From: a virus
Length of the DNA: 45,503 nucleotides
IMG/VR virus record: IMGVR_UViG_3300042923_000188
Location: 1 to 45,503 of that record
Direction: 5' to 3' (one strand)
Below, in pieces: positions 1-8,009 of the stretch (position 1 is its first letter; each line of letters begins with the position of its first letter). The notes under the pieces are model-generated. The model did not search any database and was not told the origin of the DNA. It was given only the letters and a program-made list of their open reading frames with translations. A program made the translations under genes and the position numbers.

Positions 1-127
1 AGATCGAGCGGGTCCGGAAGACGACGAGGGTGTTGTAGTACTTGGTCAGCGCGACCACACTCTCACCATCGCCAGCACCGATGTCGACAAACCCCGGCGT
101 CTGCCAGAAGTTCGGCTGGCCGAGCAC
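1..127. repeat. Terminal direct repeat, left copy
   Basis: This stretch is identical, base for base as far as I can read, to the last 127 bases of the window. It lies inside a structural gene whose reading frame continues correctly from one copy into the other. A repeat of 127 bases is the length expected from a de Bruijn assembler that failed to trim a circular contig built with k=127, so it is more likely an assembly overlap than a biological terminal repeat. Confidence 0.95.
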
Positions 128-646
128 CTTCGAGTAGTAGACCCTTGTGCCAGTGGGGCTCCCCGGTCCTGGAGCAATCCAGAGCCGGAACTTGTACGAC
201 ACGATCACGTCGCCCTTGGGCATATCGGCATCAGCGACGAAGCCACCTGTCGGAGTCCAGGACCCACCAGGGTCAGTCTCCCCGACAGGGGCTACAAGCC
301 AGGCCTTGCCGTCGTACTGCGTCATCGCGCTGGCGGCGAAGGTGTTGGTGATGAGGTTCCACGAGCCCGAGAGGTAGTAGTACGTGCTCGACAGGCCGTC
401 GCTGGCCAGCAGGTAGGGCGTTCCACCTGTGTCGTAGTACATGCCCAGGAGGCGGGCGTTGCCACTCGCTCCGAGCGTCATCGGGTCACTGAGATCCTGG
501 AAGGGAGGTCTGCTCTTCAGCGAGCCCTCCAGGCCGGGGTCGAAATTCAGCGCCTCGACAACCTCGTCATCGAGAACGGCAGTGGGGTCATCGTAGGTGT
601 TGAGGCCACGCCCGAAGGGACCGATGACGAGAGGCTGGATCGGCAC
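1..646 (-). CDS. Propeller-like virion protein, N-terminal part (split by contig ends)
   Basis: This is the first 215 codons of a 513-residue protein; the rest lies at 44481-45376 after circular closure. The frame opens with GTG directly after the TGA of the adaptor gene, so the two are translationally coupled. The start is VPIQPLVIGPFGRG, followed by short aromatic and glycine-rich beta-strand blocks such as LLGMYYDTGGTPYLLASDG. This pattern, and its place next to a gp4-like adaptor, resembles the P22 gp10-type packaged-DNA stabilisation or tail-hub proteins built on a beta-propeller. That assignment is an inference from architecture and gene order. The gene is broken only by the arbitrary contig start and is not a pseudogene. 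Confidence 0.85.
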   Translation of the reverse strand, partial: MPIQPLVIGPFGRGLNTYDDPTAVLDDEVVEALNFDPGLEGSLKSRPPFQDLSDPMTLGASGNARLLGMYYDTGGTPYLLASDGLSSTYYYLSGSWNLITNTFAASAMTQYDGKAWLVAPVGETDPGGSWTPTGGFVADADMPKGDVIVSYKFRLWIAPGPGSPTGTRVYYSKVLGQPNFWQTPGFVDIGAGDGESVVALTKYYNTLVVFRTRSI

Positions 647-1291
647 TCAGTCCACCTCCCGGATGACCTGATATGTGATGTCGGCCGCGAGGAAGTCCTC
701 TTCCCGCTGTTCCGCGAGCGCGTTCTTGAACTGCGTCTCCTTCGCCTGAGAGGCCTGCCAGTCCTCATCCATCTCGTAAGCCTGCTGGAGGATGTAGGCG
801 ACGAGAGCAGGATAGTACTTGTTCGGCATCTCGATGATCTGCGAAGGGTCCCCGGTGACCACGGTCGGAGCCTTCGTGAAGAACATCGTCAAAGTGCCGA
901 CAGCATCCGGCTTGGGGTAGAGCGTCAGCGTCGAATTCCAGAGGTACCAGAGGTACGGAGTGCCAGTCTGCTCTTTGTCAGGGTCGCTCGTGATGATCGT
1001 CTCTTCGGCCTCGACGAAGGGCAGAGCAAGAAGCGGCTGTCCGTCGTAGTGCAGAGACGAGATGCTGTGAATGTTGAGATCCGACAGAGGGTATTCGCTC
1101 TGATCGACAACGGTGGGCAGCGTCATTTTCGAGCGAAGGATCTTGTTCTCGGTGACGATCTGCTGGAGACCGTCGTTCGTCCAGGCGAGGATGTCGGCAT
1201 CCTCCAGCTGCACGCCAGACTCGTCTCCGAACTTCCGCTTCACGTCGCGGAGGAGACCGCCATACGTGCGAGTCGCTGGCTGGATCGACAT
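647..1291 (-). CDS. Head-to-tail adaptor candidate (P22 gp4-like)
   Basis: A 214-residue soluble protein. The N-terminal part (TYGGLLRDVKRKFGDESG, then DADILAWTNDGLQQI) is the helical opening typical of head-completion or adaptor proteins that dock under the portal. A longer upstream reading is possible, but ATG at 1291 has a GAGAGGGG ribosome site and lies 1 base past the previous stop. The role would be to join the portal ring to the short tail and keep packaged DNA in. The neighbours agree: an unknown virion protein upstream and the propeller protein downstream. The family assignment is by pattern only. Confidence 0.65.
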   Translation of the reverse strand: MSIQPATRTYGGLLRDVKRKFGDESGVQLEDADILAWTNDGLQQIVTENKILRSKMTLPTVVDQSEYPLSDLNIHSISSLHYDGQPLLALPFVEAEETIITSDPDKEQTGTPYLWYLWNSTLTLYPKPDAVGTLTMFFTKAPTVVTGDPSQIIEMPNKYYPALVAYILQQAYEMDEDWQASQAKETQFKNALAEQREEDFLAADITYQVIREVD

Positions 1292-1292
1292 G

Positions 1293-1760
1293 TCAGCCCC
1301 TCTCGAACTTCTTGCCGTTGTGCTTGACGGTGTGCTTCTTGTCGCGACCACCGGTGGCGAGGAACATCATCTCATCAATCGCCTGCTCGCGCTCATCGTC
1401 CTGAGCCTTCATCTGGAGCACCCGGTCGAACATCTCCTTGGCCTCCATGCGCTCCAGGATCGACACAGGGCGGTGCTTCTTTAGATCGCCCTCCCAGATC
1501 CACGCGAGCACTTCGGCCGGGTTGTCCATCTCGGCTTCAGTGAGATAGCGAACGATGTATGGAGGCTGATCGCCACGAGGCGTCTGCCGAATACGGAACG
1601 GCTTCGTGTCGGTCTCGTCACGATCCATTGAAGGGACGTACTCCAGAGAGAGCGTGTCGTCGTACTCGCTGAGGATCTGAGCGAACTGCATGTGCTTCTG
1701 GCTCACGAAATCGTGAGTCTCCGAGGAGTAGATACGAGGCTCGGTCTGGAACTGGGTCAT
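1293..1760 (-). CDS. Hypothetical virion-operon protein
   Basis: 155 residues, charged, without membrane segment. The middle is beta-rich (PPYIVRYLTEAEMDN) and residues from about 90 are helical and charged (ILERMEAKEMFDRVLQMKAQ). The gene starts with ATG behind GAGGTAGG. It is followed after one base by the adaptor gene, so it probably belongs to the connector or tail assembly set. I do not recognise the family. The C-terminus is basic. Confidence 0.75.
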   Translation of the reverse strand: MTQFQTEPRIYSSETHDFVSQKHMQFAQILSEYDDTLSLEYVPSMDRDETDTKPFRIRQTPRGDQPPYIVRYLTEAEMDNPAEVLAWIWEGDLKKHRPVSILERMEAKEMFDRVLQMKAQDDEREQAIDEMMFLATGGRDKKHTVKHNGKKFERG

Positions 1761-1801
1761 GGCTGTGATCCTACCTCAAAGGTATGCGTTCTGTTGATGG
1801 A

Positions 1802-2722
1802 TCAGTCGACCCACCATGTCTGCCTGAGCTTCTTCACGCGGAGCACCTTCGCGACGGCTTCTCGGGTGATGATCGCGAATGACGGTCGTGCATCGGTTGG
1901 TGTTGAGAACCCGGAGGCGAGGTCACGGTATGCGAGAACACGACGATCCGCGTCCAAGAGAAACAGTTCTTTGGTGCGACAGTTCAAGAAGATCCCGAAG
2001 TTCTTCGGGGTGTTATTCGCCGCCTGGATGCCGCCACGAACGTCGAACTCGCTGGGGGTTTCCGTACCCGCCACATCACCTGAGATGCCGAGGCGCATGA
2101 ACGTCTCCGTCGATCTCTGGACTGCATAAACGCCTGGGGTTGCCCCGACCTGTTGGATGCGGAGGAAGATATCTGCGACCGGGTTGTGTTCGGTCAGGAT
2201 GAAACCCTCAACCTCCCACAGCACCGCCTCTACTGCACCGAGCGCTAGTCCGATCTCCGACCGGAAGTGTGCGGTGTTTCCCGAGACCGCCGTTGTGGTG
2301 ACCTGGGCGTATCCAATTGTGGTGGACGGTGACGCGACTGCGAATGTGCCTGTTGCGCTGAACGACGCGAGGAACGCATCAATCGTGATCGCGCCGGTAG
2401 CGGCAATAGCAACCGCTGATCCTTCTGGAGAGAGCGCCAATTGGAAGGTCGATCCACCGGACGCGATGACGTAATACGGTCGCTCAACAGTCAGCCCGGA
2501 AGTTCCGGCTGAGGTGACCCAGACCGTCGTTCCGTCCGCCAGCACGCGGTTTGTGGTCTGCGCGACGACGTTCGTCCCGGTCGTAGCGGTCGGAGATCCA
2601 ACCCGCATACGCTCCATCGGGATTGTGCCGTTGGAGAAGTCCCACTCGCGAGACTTCACCACCCTCCCGGGTGGGAATGTCCCTAGAGGTAGCTTCTCTA
2701 TCGGGTATCGGTACGTGCTCAT
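1802..2722 (-). CDS. Tail-associated receptor-binding candidate
   Basis: 306 residues, almost entirely beta-rich, rich in Thr, Ser, Ala and Gly, as is common in phage fibres and receptor-binding proteins. ATG at 2722 overlaps the tailspike stop by ATGA; a longer reading would run back into that gene. Residues about 68-115 carry a module (WVTSAGTSGL, PYYVIASGGSTFQL) that recurs in the preceding tailspike, which suggests module exchange between the two. The C-terminal third (FGIFLNCRTKELFLLDADRR) may be a compact beta domain. The biochemical role is unknown; the position downstream of a tailspike supports a host-contact role. Confidence 0.65.
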   Translation of the reverse strand: MSTYRYPIEKLPLGTFPPGRVVKSREWDFSNGTIPMERMRVGSPTATTGTNVVAQTTNRVLADGTTVWVTSAGTSGLTVERPYYVIASGGSTFQLALSPEGSAVAIAATGAITIDAFLASFSATGTFAVASPSTTIGYAQVTTTAVSGNTAHFRSEIGLALGAVEAVLWEVEGFILTEHNPVADIFLRIQQVGATPGVYAVQRSTETFMRLGISGDVAGTETPSEFDVRGGIQAANNTPKNFGIFLNCRTKELFLLDADRRVLAYRDLASGFSTPTDARPSFAIITREAVAKVLRVKKLRQTWWVD

Positions 2723-4509
2723 TCCGGGATCACCTGCCGAATCAGACCGAGCGATGTCTGAGTCCAATCGTCACTCGGAGTTGCGATGGTCGACGAGATA
2801 TAGAACCCCAGAAGGGTGCCGTCGTCGTGGAGGAATAGGTTTCCGGGACCGCCCGCCAGCCGCCCCTCTCCGGACAGTCGTTTGTCCAGGTCGATCTTGA
2901 TCGGCGGCGCGGCAAGTCGACGCAGACTCGCATCAAGAGGTGCCGCAGTCATATGCACCCCGCCGAACTGTCCACCGAACACACCGAACGGTGTGGCGGT
3001 GAGGAGGGTCCAATACTGTCCGTTCCAAAGGAACGGGCGGGTACCGATCCACGCGACCTTGAAGTCCGGGTCCGGGTCGCCGTCCGGGCCAGCGAAATTG
3101 ATGTCCCAGTAGATCGGCACCGGGTCGGTATACCAGTAGATCCCATCCTTGGATGTAGAGATCCCCTGGATGGCGCGCTCGCCTCCCGCGATGAGATGGA
3201 ACGCCACCCATTCGCGGCCGACACGGACGACCTTCGCGTAACCGGTGTGCTTGATGCCGTTCTTACCCTGACCATCGATCACGATGCCGTGTCGGGTCCA
3301 CGAGATCCCGTCGCGGCTGTAGGCAAGCAGAGTGAGTTGCTGATCCTGCGCGGTGATTAGGTCCTGCTGGTAGTACATGAACAGTGCCCCGACAAGATTG
3401 AGGGTCACGGTGCTGTCCGCCGCGATCTCGACAGGCTCCCCTCCCGGAAGCCCGGAGAGCTGGAAAGTAGTCGCTCCAGAGTTGATGACGTAAAACGTCC
3501 CAGCCGTGCTCAGCCCTGTCGCCCCGGCCGACATGACTCGGACGGGCTGGCTGTTCGGGAGGATGTCGCCGGGAACCTGAGCGATAGTGTCGCCCGCGGC
3601 GAGAGCCGTGAGACCGGCCCCGTACTGAATGACCGTAGCCTCGGCGTTCCAGTGAACGTCAGGGGTCTCCGTCTGCTTACCGACCACCGTATCGACGTAG
3701 ACAAGGCCCCGGTCAACATACGTGCCCGGGTCATACGGGTCATCGAACGTGATGAGCGCGATGCCACCCTCGGCGTCGTCATGGTCGGTGCTGTAGTACG
3801 CGTAATACTTCGCCAGCGCTCCTGCGACAAGACCCTCGACCGGGATCACGACGGGCGAGATCCACGACGAGAGTTCTTGCCCCGTGAACGGGAACAGGTC
3901 CTTCTGGATGCGCTCGAAGTTCGGCTGTACCATGCCCCGTGCGCGAGCGTCACCCATAGGTGCTCGGAGAGTACGCCCGTCAGCCGCCACAATCGTACTG
4001 ATCTTCTTGCCAGTCGAATCCTTCGCTTCTTCAAGAATGAGTTCTGTCAGCGACTCTTCGGTCAGCCGATCCGGCATAACTTCGTCAGGAATTTTACCGC
4101 TCGGACCAATAACCACGCTCTGAGCAGGGGGGTTGGAGTCCCAGTCATCTTCAATGAGAGTCTCGTTTCCAATCCCGGTCTGCACAAGAGTCAGAGTCGA
4201 GATCAGATCCGCCAGATCAGCATCCGCGATCCGGAAGTACGGAGACGGCCACCCCGAGTCGAGGCGGGGCTCGATGTCGAGGTATCGAGTCACCCGCCTC
4301 GCCTGAAAGTAGGTGCCTCGGGTGAGGCTTCCGACAGGGGTTCCGACAGAGGCCGTCAGCGTGGAGATGAGGTCAGAGAGCCACTCAATGACGAACGTCG
4401 CCGTCCAGGAATCCGAGCCCATGCCGATGTACCCGAAGCGAAACTGGAGACGCTCGGAGATCTCTCCGTACTCGGCTCGCCAGAGCGTGCCTCGAACCTC
4501 ACTAGCCAC
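2719..4509 (-). CDS. Tailspike with glycosidase-like beta-propeller
   Basis: 596 residues. Residues 1-110 (SDSWTATFVIEWLSDLIS) look like a virion-binding head. Residues about 140-220 form a linker. From about 230 on there are repeats of the type seen in five-bladed propeller glycosidases (GH43/GH32-like) and sialidases: YYSTDHDD, LLAYSRDGISWTRHG, ISTSKDGIYWY, RPFLWNGQYWTLL. The likely role is binding or cutting a host surface polysaccharide. Residues about 322-372 are a separate module, shared with the next gene, that interrupts the propeller pattern. The catalytic acids cannot be assigned by eye. The next gene starts within its stop codon. Confidence 0.7.
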   Translation of the reverse strand: MASEVRGTLWRAEYGEISERLQFRFGYIGMGSDSWTATFVIEWLSDLISTLTASVGTPVGSLTRGTYFQARRVTRYLDIEPRLDSGWPSPYFRIADADLADLISTLTLVQTGIGNETLIEDDWDSNPPAQSVVIGPSGKIPDEVMPDRLTEESLTELILEEAKDSTGKKISTIVAADGRTLRAPMGDARARGMVQPNFERIQKDLFPFTGQELSSWISPVVIPVEGLVAGALAKYYAYYSTDHDDAEGGIALITFDDPYDPGTYVDRGLVYVDTVVGKQTETPDVHWNAEATVIQYGAGLTALAAGDTIAQVPGDILPNSQPVRVMSAGATGLSTAGTFYVINSGATTFQLSGLPGGEPVEIAADSTVTLNLVGALFMYYQQDLITAQDQQLTLLAYSRDGISWTRHGIVIDGQGKNGIKHTGYAKVVRVGREWVAFHLIAGGERAIQGISTSKDGIYWYTDPVPIYWDINFAGPDGDPDPDFKVAWIGTRPFLWNGQYWTLLTATPFGVFGGQFGGVHMTAAPLDASLRRLAAPPIKIDLDKRLSGEGRLAGGPGNLFLHDDGTLLGFYISSTIATPSDDWTQTSLGLIRQVIPE

Positions 4510-4533
4510 AGGCCTCTCCTGTCGGTCTCGGGG

Positions 4534-4797
4534 TTACTTGCCGGGGTGGCTCTGTGCAGTGGGGTCGAATGCCACCTTGGTCGGGACGACGTAAGTACCG
4601 ATGCCGGGGACGCCGAGACCACCGAGGATGGCGATGGCAAGACCAATGCCTTCGTTGAGATCGAGAGCGCCGTCCGCGAGAGGAGCACCCGTCAGCCACA
4701 CGCTGACCGCCGTGACGACACCACCGATGGCGGCGAGGATGGCCTTTGAGGGGCCGAGAGTGATCTTCGGGGAAGCCGAAGTGGTGTGGATAGTCAT
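4534..4797 (-). CDS. Holin-type small membrane protein
   Basis: 87 residues with two hydrophobic stretches, AILAAIGGVVTAVSVWL and GIGLAIAILGGLGVPGIG, separated by a short polar loop, and a polar C-tail. This layout matches two-helix holin-type proteins of actinophages. ATG at 4797 has a strong AAGGAG site and follows the previous stop by 1 base. It is the last of four lysis-type genes (5677 to 4534), all in one transcription unit. The endolysin is not adjacent but about 8 kb upstream in the same operon direction. Which protein of the group is the actual holin is not determinable from sequence. Confidence 0.65.
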   Translation of the reverse strand: MTIHTTSASPKITLGPSKAILAAIGGVVTAVSVWLTGAPLADGALDLNEGIGLAIAILGGLGVPGIGTYVVPTKVAFDPTAQSHPGK

Positions 4798-4798
4798 G

Positions 4799-5182
4799 TC
4801 ATTCTCCTTGATTGGGGTCAAACCGTCCGACCTTTTTCGTAGGGCCTGTCTTCGGCTCTATCTCAATCTTCTCCTGTCGATTCCAGTTCCGCAAAAGAGC
4901 GTAGATGAGGTAGATACCGGCGAAAGCTACTCCCGTCAAGCCGATGGCTCTCCAGAGCGGCCGAAGCCAGTAGTCCTCCCCCACCCAGGCAGTGAGAAGC
5001 GAGAGAAGAGACACCACGATAAGGCTGATGTAGGAGAAGAAGACAGCGCGACCGGCACGACGTTTCTTCCACTGATACAGCAGTCCGTAAACCACCGTAA
5101 ACGCGAGGTACGCGATAAAGGCTACGAGGATCGCAACCCTCGCCCACCCCGTGAGGAAGGCGGAGACCTCAGGGCTAAGCAT
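4799..5182 (-). CDS. Multi-spanning membrane protein of the lysis cluster
   Basis: 127 residues with three hydrophobic helices: ARVAILVAFIAYLAFTVVYG, FSYISLIVVSLLSLLTAW and AIGLTGVAFAGIYLIYALL. A charged cytoplasmic-type tail follows. ATG at 5182 behind AAGGAG overlaps the previous gene by 8 bases; the longer reading from 5221 has no ribosome site. It could be a holin, an antiholin or a membrane regulator of lysis timing, given membrane-protein neighbours on both sides. The family is not identified. Confidence 0.65.
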   Translation of the reverse strand: MLSPEVSAFLTGWARVAILVAFIAYLAFTVVYGLLYQWKKRRAGRAVFFSYISLIVVSLLSLLTAWVGEDYWLRPLWRAIGLTGVAFAGIYLIYALLRNWNRQEKIEIEPKTGPTKKVGRFDPNQGE

Positions 5183-5387
5183 GACGCTCCTTGTTTCGAG
5201 TGAAAGTGATCGAGAGATCATCCCCGAAGTGATTATCCCTCTGTCGGCTCTCCAGCCACGAGGTCATCTGAGCTACTTTGGGTCCTCGGGAAGCGACCCT
5301 GTTGTATTCCTGCTGACTCTGACGCAGTTCCTGGAGAGCCTCGTTGCTGGGAGGCTTATCGCCTACCACTCGCTTCCAAAAGCTCAT
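5175..5387 (-). CDS. Small basic helical protein of the lysis cluster
   Basis: 70 residues, no membrane segment, helical and charged. The central part (RVASRGPKVAQMTSWLESRQ followed by DNHFGDDL) resembles a small protein found next to holin-like genes in actinophages, with a pattern of a helix ending in R-x-N-H-F. It overlaps both neighbours, so its translation is coupled to the membrane proteins. The function is unknown. Confidence 0.65.
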   Translation of the reverse strand: MSFWKRVVGDKPPSNEALQELRQSQQEYNRVASRGPKVAQMTSWLESRQRDNHFGDDLSITFTRNKERHA

Positions 5388-5677
5388 CCTGCACCCCCCT
5401 CGAAGGGATCGGTGTCTTCCTCAACGTCGGGTCCAGCCGAGCGAAGAACAGCCTGGACCGTACGACCTACAGACATCAGACTAGCAACTTGGGCTGTCAG
5501 AGCGTCAATGGTCTTGTCCTTGTTGACAAGGATGGCCCGGTAGATCTCGATTTCTCGTTCGTGTGAAGATTTTGTAATGAGACGACCTGTAGCGAGCAGG
5601 TAGTAGAACAAGGCGATAACGCCGATGCCGAATCCGATGGGGCTAAGACCCCAGAGTCCCGGAAAGATGGTGTCCAC
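5384..5677 (-). CDS. Membrane protein with one helix and coiled tail (lysis cluster)
   Basis: 97 residues. One hydrophobic helix near the N-terminus (GFGIGVIALFYYLLATGRLI) is followed by a charged helical tail (SSHEREIEIYRAILVNKDKT). I chose GTG at 5677 because GGAGGGGGAGGA lies just upstream; the ATG 24 bases further up has no ribosome site and sits in the terminator region after the capsid gene. Actinophages often carry such one-helix proteins beside their holins. A role in lysis timing is inferred from position. Confidence 0.65.
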   Translation of the reverse strand: MDTIFPGLWGLSPIGFGIGVIALFYYLLATGRLITKSSHEREIEIYRAILVNKDKTIDALTAQVASLMSVGRTVQAVLRSAGPDVEEDTDPFEGGAG

Positions 5678-5704
5678 GATTGAGTCCTCCCCCTCCAGCA
5701 TGAG

Positions 5705-5741
5705 AGGGGCCGTCTGAGTCGTGCGGTCCCAGACGGCCCCT
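5705..5741 (-). terminator. Hairpin terminator after the major capsid gene
   Basis: A perfect 12-bp GC-rich stem (5705-5716 with 5730-5741) with a 13-base loop, directly downstream of the capsid stop and upstream of the holin-like cluster. On the minus strand it is followed by TCTC, a weak U-tract, so termination may be partial. That would suit high capsid and lower lysis expression. Confidence 0.7.
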
Positions 5742-5751
5742 GTCAGTTCGG

Positions 5752-6960
5752 TCAGGACTCGATGATGTCCTTGATGACACCGTGCGTGTTGCGCCGATCC
5801 GTACCGAGTTCGTGACGCTCCACGAGGTGGGCGTACCAGGCGTCGTAGACACCGTTGGCGTCACGCACCTGCTTGAACATCGAGCCATCGCGGTCGAGCC
5901 AGTTCCACTCCTCATCGCGATAGAAGGTCAGCGCCTCCTCGTTGATGAAGTACTGGGTGCCCAGCGGGGCATCGATGTCAGCCACGACCGGGATCTCACC
6001 GTTCTCCGTGGTGAACGCGAGGCCCGAGAAGCCGCCCGTGAACTTCTGCGTGTTGACGACCTGACGAAGCTGCATCAGCAGGTTCGCGTAGGAGCGCCGC
6101 ACACCGAGGCTCTGGAAGATGACGGTCGTCTTGCCACCGCGCGTGCGGATCTTGTCGACCATCAGCTGCATCAGACCCTCGGAGATCGCCCGAGGAGTAC
6201 CGGCGTTGGAGTCGACCTCCGCCTTCCACTCCGGCTCAGTCGTCGGGTTGATGTTGTAGAGCGTGCCGGTGTTGTTCACGATAGCCGCGAAGCCCGTGAT
6301 CTCCTTCGACAGGGAGCCCGCTCGGACGATCACCTGGCCGACTGCGACGTTGAAGGTCGCGCCCGACAGGGTGATGGTGTTCGCACCGGGCGTGAGGTCG
6401 ATGGCGGTGACCACACGGTTCGTCACGACTGCCGTGCTCGGCAGCGTGTAGATGTCGACCACCTCGTCCATCTGGAAGAGGCGAGCATCCACGACAGGGA
6501 CGACGGTGACGCCGGTGCCGATGGCACGAACGGTGCTGATCGCGCCGGTGCCGTCGCCGTAGATCTGGCGGTTCATGTCCTTTCGGACATCCGTCTTCAG
6601 GCGCTCCATCTCCTCGTCCATGGACTTCGCGAAGGCCTGCTGGTCCTTATTCGCGAGGTCGATGGCCTGGCCCGTAATCTGGAAGCCGCCGTAGCCGTGC
6701 TTCAGACCGATGCGAGCAGCGGCGTAGCCCTGCTGGCCGGGAGTGGGGAGCGGGTCCATCTCGTTGCGCGAACCGATACCGGCGTTGCGACGAGTGTGGA
6801 CGGGGAAGGTGACGTACTTGCCGCCGATCTCGGAGGTGACGCCAGCACCCGAACGGGTGACACGCTTCAGCGTGGTGATCTCGTCATTCAGCTGTCGACG
6901 GATCTTGCCGGTGTAGACCTCTTTGAGGTACGGCTCGATGGTGGCGAGTGTTGCGGCCAT
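5752..6960 (-). CDS. Major capsid protein (HK97-fold type)
   Basis: 402 residues, the usual size for phage major capsid proteins. The helical N-terminal arm (LATIEPYLKEVYTGKIRRQL) leads into an extended region (GGKYVTFPVHTRRNAGIGSR) typical of the E-loop. A central segment with alternating beta and helix and a C-terminal region ending in GTDRRNTHGVIKDI follow. The gene lies downstream of portal and scaffold and upstream of a strong hairpin. ATG has an AGAAAGGGA site. It would form the icosahedral shell. The HK97-fold assignment follows from length, order and pattern; no search was run. Confidence 0.85.
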   Translation of the reverse strand: MAATLATIEPYLKEVYTGKIRRQLNDEITTLKRVTRSGAGVTSEIGGKYVTFPVHTRRNAGIGSRNEMDPLPTPGQQGYAAARIGLKHGYGGFQITGQAIDLANKDQQAFAKSMDEEMERLKTDVRKDMNRQIYGDGTGAISTVRAIGTGVTVVPVVDARLFQMDEVVDIYTLPSTAVVTNRVVTAIDLTPGANTITLSGATFNVAVGQVIVRAGSLSKEITGFAAIVNNTGTLYNINPTTEPEWKAEVDSNAGTPRAISEGLMQLMVDKIRTRGGKTTVIFQSLGVRRSYANLLMQLRQVVNTQKFTGGFSGLAFTTENGEIPVVADIDAPLGTQYFINEEALTFYRDEEWNWLDRDGSMFKQVRDANGVYDAWYAHLVERHELGTDRRNTHGVIKDIIES

Positions 6961-6997
6961 GGGAGTGTCCCTTTCTGGACTTTGACCGCTCCGCTGA

Positions 6998-7945
6998 CTA
7001 GTTGCCCTGCTGGACCGCTCGGCCGATCATTTCGGCCAAGAGAGCCGTGGACTCCTCGCGAGAGTAGTCCGCGACTTCCTTCTGCTGGTGGTTGGCCGCT
7101 GTCGGAGCGGTGCCACCTGAGCCAGGAATCCGGGGTGCGAAGTCATTGGGGCGGGGCTGAGAGAGAATCTGGTTGCGGTAGGCCTCGCGCTCAGCGTAGA
7201 TCGCCTCCAAGCTTGCGTCGTACTCCCCCGCCTTCAGGCGGCGAGCGTACTCCTGGAGAATGACCCCCTCCTCCTGCTTCGAGATGCCCTCATGAGCCTG
7301 TCGAAGCGTCTGGATCTCCTGGTCAAGAGCCGAATCAGCCTGACGGTTCATCTGCTCCTGCTGGGCCTGCATCTGCTGGGCCTGAAGGAACTGAGCCATC
7401 TGCTCCTGCTGTTCGCGAAGAGCTTGGAGTTCCAGATCCCGAGGATCAACCTCGGCGTCCGGATCAACCTGGTTCGGATCGACCTGTCCCGGTTCCTGAA
7501 GGAGACCCTGCGAACGCAGGTGGCTCTCCAGGAGTTGGTACATCTGGAGCGGGTTCTCGTCGATGCCTCGTACGATTCCGAGTGCCCTGGTCACGATGTC
7601 AGGGTTCACGCCCTGCTTCTCGAACTGGCCCCACGGGTCGTACTTGGAGTTCAACTCAGTGATGCGCGACTGCGCGTTCTTGTCGAACTCCGAAAGATGC
7701 GGCTTGATCTTGTCGAAGACCTCATCACCCACAACCGCACGGATCGGGTCCCATGCGGGGTGCCCTGCTCCTGGCGGAGTCTGTGGCTGAGAAGGTGCCT
7801 CCTGCTGAGCGGAGGGTGCTTCAACCGAAGCTTCCTGCTGGCTGTTCGCTGTCTCGGTGTTCTGGGCTGACTGCCACTCATCAAAAGTGGGAGTCGGATC
7901 CGGAGCCGTGATCTGGTCCTGGCCTACTTCGTCATCAACCGGCAT
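6998..7945 (-). CDS. Capsid scaffolding protein
   Basis: 315 residues, acidic, rich in Gln, Glu, Pro and Ala. Residues 1-70 are disordered (Pro- and Gln-rich). Residues about 80-170 are helical. A Gln-rich coiled coil follows (EQQEQMAQFLQAQQMQAQQE), and the end is helical. This composition and the position directly before the capsid gene are typical of scaffolding proteins that guide procapsid assembly and are later removed. ATG at 7945 has AAAGGAAAG upstream; the longer frame has no such site. Transcription can start at the promoter just upstream (7992-8004). Confidence 0.85.
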   Translation of the reverse strand: MPVDDEVGQDQITAPDPTPTFDEWQSAQNTETANSQQEASVEAPSAQQEAPSQPQTPPGAGHPAWDPIRAVVGDEVFDKIKPHLSEFDKNAQSRITELNSKYDPWGQFEKQGVNPDIVTRALGIVRGIDENPLQMYQLLESHLRSQGLLQEPGQVDPNQVDPDAEVDPRDLELQALREQQEQMAQFLQAQQMQAQQEQMNRQADSALDQEIQTLRQAHEGISKQEEGVILQEYARRLKAGEYDASLEAIYAEREAYRNQILSQPRPNDFAPRIPGSGGTAPTAANHQQKEVADYSREESTALLAEMIGRAVQQGN

Positions 7946-7991
7946 TGTCTTTCCTTTTCCGCTGTACCCCATTGGCCCTGGCGTTCTGGAA

Positions 7992-8004
7992 GAAATGTAT
8001 CACA
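7992..8004 (-). promoter_or_regulatory. Extended -10 promoter for scaffold and capsid genes
   Basis: On the minus strand this reads TGTGATACATTTC, which contains TGA-TACATT, an extended -10 box (TGN plus TANNNT). It lies just downstream of a strong terminator and 47 bases before the scaffold start. The same 13 bases occur once more, upstream of the plus-strand gene at 23094. No convincing -35 is present, as is usual for extended -10 promoters. Confidence 0.55.
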
Positions 8005-8009
8005 AGAAA

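Noticed and set aside
1-127. The 127-base end repeat as an attachment site or biological long terminal repeat
   Set aside because: It lies inside a coding gene, no integrase exists, and its length equals a common assembly k-mer.
5782-7263. Long plus-strand open frame (493 codons) opposite the capsid and scaffold genes
   Set aside because: It is the antisense frame of a GC-rich gene; its translation is rich in Arg, Asp, Val and Leu without domain pattern, and the opposite strand encodes a clear capsid gene.
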